DNA from: Methylothermaceae bacterium
GTDB lineage: Bacteria; Pseudomonadota; Gammaproteobacteria; Methylococcales; Methylothermaceae
Direction: 5' to 3'
Length of the DNA stretch: 10,498 bases
NCBI GenBank assembly: GCA_027024125.1
Contig: JALVSV010000157.1
Span: 6,864-17,361 of the forward strand
This document shows positions 7,409 through 10,498 of the stretch, in pieces. The first letter of the stretch is position 1; each line of letters opens with the position of its first letter. The position numbers and the translations under genes are program-made. The notes beneath the pieces are model-generated. The model saw only the letters and a list, made by a program, of their open reading frames with translations, made no database searches and was not told the origin of the DNA.

Positions 7409-8716
7409 ATGAATCCGAAAGATTTACCCATGCAGGGCCGGCCGGTGTTTGTGGTCGATGGCAGTCGTACCCCCTGCCTCAAGGCCCGCGGTGTCCCCGG
7501 TCCGTTCACCGCTTCCGACTTGGCGTTGCGTGCCGCTCAGCCTCTGCTGGCACGGCAACCCTTCGAGCCCGAAGTGTTCGATCAGATCATCCTCGGCTGC
7601 GCCATTCCAGGACCCGACGAAGCCAACATCGCCCGGGTGGTGGCGCTGCGCGCAGGCTGTGGACGAAAGGTGCCGGCCTGGACGGTACAACGCAACTGTG
7701 GATCGGGAATGCAGGCCATCGATTCTGCCGCCCGTGACATCGCCGTCGGCAGATCCAATCTGGTGCTGGCAGGTGGCACCGAGTCCATGAGCCACGCACC
7801 GGTGTTATTCAACCTTGCCATGGTGACCTGGCTGGGAAAATGGCAAAGAGCCCGTTCACTCCCGGCCCGGCTGCGGTATCTGATGCAGTTTCGCCCCACT
7901 TACCTTGCGCCGGTGATCGGTCTGCTGCGCGGTCTGACCGACCCCACGGTGGGCCTGATCATGGGAAAGACCGCCGAAATCCTTGCCTGGCGATTTGGTA
8001 TCTCACGGGAAGAGATGGATGCCTTCGCCCAACGGAGTCACCACCGACTGACCGCAGCCCAGACCGAAGGGAGGCTCACCAGCGAGATCGAGGTTCTGTT
8101 CGATGGCCAAGGCAAATTTTACGATCACGATGACGGAGTACGTCCTGACATCACCCTGGAAAAACTGGCTGCCCTGAAACCAGTGTTCGACCGGGACTTC
8201 GGACTGGTGACCGCTGGCAACAGCTCTCAGGTCACCGATGGAGCCGCCTGGTTGATCCTTGCAAGCGAAGAAGCCGTGAGGCGTTATGATTTGAGCGTCA
8301 TGGGTCAGGTCGTGGACTGCACCTGGTCTGGCCTGGACCCGGCCCAGATGGGACTGGGGCCGGTATATGCCAGTGCCAGCCTGCTGCAAAGACAGCAACT
8401 CGGCATAGACCAGATCGACTACTGGGAGATCAACGAAGCCTTTGCCGCTCAGGTTCTGGCGTGCCTGAAGGCCATGGCCGATGACAGTTTCTGCCGGAAG
8501 GAGCTGGGTCTGGATCGGGCCCTGGGGGAAATCGACCACGAGCGTCTCAACGTGGACGGGGGCGCCGTCGCCGTGGGGCACCCGGTGGGTATGAGCGGTG
8601 CCCGTATCGTGCTTCACCTGCTGCGAGTGCTCCAGGAGAAAGGCGGCAAAACGGGGATCGCAACCCTTTGCATCGGCGGCGGCCAGGGCGGCGCAATGCT
8701 GCTGAAACGGGCATGA
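7409..8716 (+). CDS. fadI: Acetyl-CoA C-acyltransferase (3-ketoacyl-CoA thiolase), FadI-like
   Basis: This thiolase cleaves 3-ketoacyl-CoA with CoA to give acetyl-CoA and an acyl-CoA two carbons shorter, the last step of beta-oxidation. It has 435 residues, close to E. coli FadI (436) and longer than FadA (about 387). All catalytic residues are present: nucleophile C97 in R-N-C-G-S-G-M-Q-A, N342-E-A-F in the N-E-A-F-A-A motif, H391 in G-H-P-V-G, and C421 in C-I-G-G-G-Q-G-G. The loop between the E-S-M-S motif (125-128) and M-G-K-T-A-E (185 on) is about 55 residues and hydrophobic-basic, as in FadI, where it helps associate with the alpha subunit or membrane. The motif details (C-G-S-G, N-E-A-F, C-I-G-G-G-Q-G) are, however, more like FadA and acetoacetyl-CoA thiolases than E. 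coli FadI. The start is fixed by a strong ribosome-binding site; fadE ends 2 bases upstream. The symbol is by length, loop and the fadJ neighbour. Confidence 0.92.
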   Translation: MNPKDLPMQGRPVFVVDGSRTPCLKARGVPGPFTASDLALRAAQPLLARQPFEPEVFDQIILGCAIPGPDEANIARVVALRAGCGRKVPAWTVQRNCGSGMQAIDSAARDIAVGRSNLVLAGGTESMSHAPVLFNLAMVTWLGKWQRARSLPARLRYLMQFRPTYLAPVIGLLRGLTDPTVGLIMGKTAEILAWRFGISREEMDAFAQRSHHRLTAAQTEGRLTSEIEVLFDGQGKFYDHDDGVRPDITLEKLAALKPVFDRDFGLVTAGNSSQVTDGAAWLILASEEAVRRYDLSVMGQVVDCTWSGLDPAQMGLGPVYASASLLQRQQLGIDQIDYWEINEAFAAQVLACLKAMADDSFCRKELGLDRALGEIDHERLNVDGGAVAVGHPVGMSGARIVLHLLRVLQEKGGKTGIATLCIGGGQGGAMLLKRA

Positions 8717-8721
8717 GGAGG
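8716..8721 (+). promoter_or_regulatory. Ribosome-binding site of fadJ
   Basis: AGGAGG overlaps the last base of the thiolase TGA stop and lies 8 bases before the ATG at 8730. Ribosomes ending the thiolase would reach it directly, which supports balanced expression of the two complex subunits. Confidence 0.75.
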
Positions 8722-8729
8722 CAGTTGGA

Positions 8730-10498
8730 ATGACCACATTCAAACACTGGCGACTGGAAACCGACGAGGTGGGATTTGCCTGGCTGCATTTCGATCATGC
8801 CGGCTCATCCACCAATGTCTTGTCCTCCGAGGCGCTGTCGGAGCTGGGGGATCTTGTTGAACAGTTCCATCAGCAACCACCCCGCGGCTTGGTGATTCTT
8901 TCCGCCAAACCCAATGGTTTCATCGCCGGAGCCGATATCAGAGAGTTCACCCGGATCGACAGCCGCGAACAGGCCCTGGAGCTGATTCAGACCGCCCATC
9001 GGCATTTCCATCGTCTGGAACAGCTTCCCTGCCCCACCGTGGCCAGAATCCATGGTTTCTGCCTGGGGGGAGGACTTGAGCTGGCCCTGGCGTGCCGCTA
9101 CCGGGTGGCGCTGGAGGAACCCAGCACCCGCCTGGGCCTGCCCGAGATCCTGCTGGGCATCCATCCGGGATTCGGAGGCAGCGTGCGGTTGATCCGGCAG
9201 ATTGGCGTTCCCAAGGCCTTCGAAATGATGCTGAGCGGCAGGACCATCGATCCCCGGGCGGCAAGACGCCTGGGACTGGTGGACCATGCGGTGCCGGAAC
9301 GGCACCTGGAGCGCGCCTGCCGGTACCTGTTGCAGCAACGACCCCTGCCCCAACGACCTGCTTGGTGGTTGAGACTCACCGATACCGCGCCCGTTCGCCC
9401 GCTTGTTGCCAAACTGCTGCGGCGCCAGGTGATCAAAAGGGCTTCGCCCAAACATTACCCCGCCCCTTACGCTCTGATCGACCTGTGGCAACGTCATGGC
9501 GCAGGATCCGATGCCATGTTCGAGGCCGAGGCCGAATCGGTGGCCGATCTCATTCTGACCGAGACTTCGCGCAATTTGGTCCGGGTGTTCTTTCTGCGTG
9601 AACGGCTCAAGAACTTTGGCCGCCAAGGCAAAACCCAGTTCAGGCAGGCACAGATCATCGGCGCCGGAGTCATGGGAGGCGACATCGCCGCCTGGTGCGA
9701 TGTCCAGGGACTCACAGTGGGCATCCAGGACCGGGCTCCCGAATATATCGCCCCTGCGGTACAGCGCGCCTGGAAACTGTTTAGCCGCAAGTTCAAGCGT
9801 CCCCATGAACTGACCGCAGCCAAAGATCGCTTCATTCCCGATCCCAAAGGGATACAGCTTGGACAGGCCGACGTCGTGATCGAGGCAATCATCGAAAGCC
9901 TGGAGGCCAAGCAGAAGCTGTTCAGGGATCTGGAACCAAAACTCAGACCGGGTGCATTATTGGCAACCAACACTTCCAGCATCCCGCTGGAGGAACTGGC
10001 TGAGGCGTTGCAGCAACCCGAAAGGCTGGTGGGACTGCATTTCTTCAACCCGGTGGCCAAGATGCAGTTGGTGGAAGTGGTGCGCGGCACCCAGACCGGT
10101 GAGGAATACGCAGCGAAGGCAGCCGCTTTTGCCCATCATATCGACAAACTGCCATTGCCGGTCAAGAGTGCCCCCGGTTTTCTGGTCAACCGGGTGCTGA
10201 TGCCCTATCTGATGGAAGCGGTGCTCATGCTGGAGGAAGGGGTGCCGGCAGAGGCCATCGACCATGCTGCCACCGACTTCGGCATGCCCATGGGACCCAT
10301 CCTGCTAGCCGATACCGTGGGACTGGATATCTGTCTGGCGGTCGCCGACATTCTCACCCGGCAACTGGGCGGTGAGGTACCCGCCCTGCTGCGGGAGAAA
10401 GTTACCGCGAAGCAGCTTGGGCACAAGACCGGGGAAGGCTTCTATCAATATAAACGGGGCAAGCCCGTGACCCGCAATGAAACCCAGAGCCCTTTACC
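8730..10498 (+). CDS. fadJ: Fatty acid oxidation complex alpha subunit, FadJ-like (3' end outside)
   Basis: This bifunctional protein hydrates trans-2-enoyl-CoA and then oxidises L-3-hydroxyacyl-CoA with NAD. The window holds 589 residues of an expected 710 or so; the frame is open at the right edge. The N-terminal crotonase domain has I-A-G-A-D-I and the two catalytic glutamates, E117 in G-G-G-L-E and E139 in G-L-P-E, followed by P-G-F-G-G-S-V-R-L. The 3-hydroxyacyl-CoA dehydrogenase domain begins near residue 308 with the NAD-binding G-A-G-V-M-G (311-316), then N-T-S-S, and H437 in H-F-F-N-P with E449 in L-V-E-V-V as the likely catalytic pair. P-G-F-L-V-N-R and G-x-P-M-G-P-I lie in its C-terminal half. 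H-G-x-C-L-G-G-G-L-E-L-A-L-A-C is closer to E. coli FadJ than FadB. With the preceding thiolase it should form an alpha2-beta2 complex. The missing end is the second half of the C-terminal dehydrogenase repeat. Confidence 0.93.
   Translation, partial: MTTFKHWRLETDEVGFAWLHFDHAGSSTNVLSSEALSELGDLVEQFHQQPPRGLVILSAKPNGFIAGADIREFTRIDSREQALELIQTAHRHFHRLEQLPCPTVARIHGFCLGGGLELALACRYRVALEEPSTRLGLPEILLGIHPGFGGSVRLIRQIGVPKAFEMMLSGRTIDPRAARRLGLVDHAVPERHLERACRYLLQQRPLPQRPAWWLRLTDTAPVRPLVAKLLRRQVIKRASPKHYPAPYALIDLWQRHGAGSDAMFEAEAESVADLILTETSRNLVRVFFLRERLKNFGRQGKTQFRQAQIIGAGVMGGDIAAWCDVQGLTVGIQDRAPEYIAPAVQRAWKLFSRKFKRPHELTAAKDRFIPDPKGIQLGQADVVIEAIIESLEAKQKLFRDLEPKLRPGALLATNTSSIPLEELAEALQQPERLVGLHFFNPVAKMQLVEVVRGTQTGEEYAAKAAAFAHHIDKLPLPVKSAPGFLVNRVLMPYLMEAVLMLEEGVPAEAIDHAATDFGMPMGPILLADTVGLDICLAVADILTRQLGGEVPALLREKVTAKQLGHKTGEGFYQYKRGKPVTRNETQSPL

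Noticed and set aside
8805..9806. Minus-strand open frame of 333 codons
   Set aside because: Antisense to fadJ, whose catalytic motifs are intact in the plus frame; low-complexity composition and no family motif.
1..10498. CRISPR arrays, tRNA or rRNA genes, insertion sequences, phage or defence genes
   Set aside because: Scanning both strands gave no spaced direct repeats, transposase motifs, tRNA-like folds or defence-type domains; nearly all the sequence is taken up by core metabolic and membrane genes.

Overview
The window is an ordinary-looking stretch of chromosome from a moderately GC-rich proteobacterium, most likely a gammaproteobacterium. The FadE-type acyl-CoA dehydrogenase with its N-terminal membrane anchor, the FadI/FadJ pair and the Ppk1 reading all resemble gammaproteobacterial proteins. 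I cannot name a genus. No tRNA, rRNA, insertion sequence, CRISPR array, prophage gene or integration scar was seen.

Layout, left to right. (1) Positions 1-546, minus strand: the first 182 residues of polyphosphate kinase 1, running off the left edge. (2) A 147-base divergent spacer holding a perfect 10-bp inverted repeat. (3) Positions 694-3866, plus strand: a tight two-gene unit. It has a signal-peptide-bearing protein-L-isoaspartate O-methyltransferase, then, after 5 bases, an 814-residue polytopic membrane protein with a spermidine-synthase-like Rossmann domain between two blocks of membrane segments. (4) A convergent spacer with an 11-bp perfect hairpin that can serve as a shared terminator. 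(5) Positions 4009-4764, minus strand: a stand-alone 2-oxoglutarate/Fe(II) oxygenase. (6) A divergent promoter region. (7) Positions 4992-10498, plus strand: a fatty-acid beta-oxidation operon, fadE-fadI-fadJ, with the last gene cut by the right edge.

How the genes work together. FadE oxidises acyl-CoA to trans-2-enoyl-CoA. The FadJ-like alpha subunit hydrates this and oxidises the 3-hydroxyacyl-CoA. The thiolase cleaves the 3-ketoacyl-CoA to acetyl-CoA and a shortened acyl-CoA. The three genes are nearly contiguous, and fadI and fadJ each have a strong AGGAGG ribosome-binding site, so one transcript could encode a complete beta-oxidation spiral. The Pcm/membrane-protein pair is the least understood part: one exported repair-type methyltransferase and one membrane protein whose polyamine-synthase active-site motif is not recognisable. 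I found no clear evidence of an undescribed system; that pair and the orphan oxygenase are the best candidates for follow-up.
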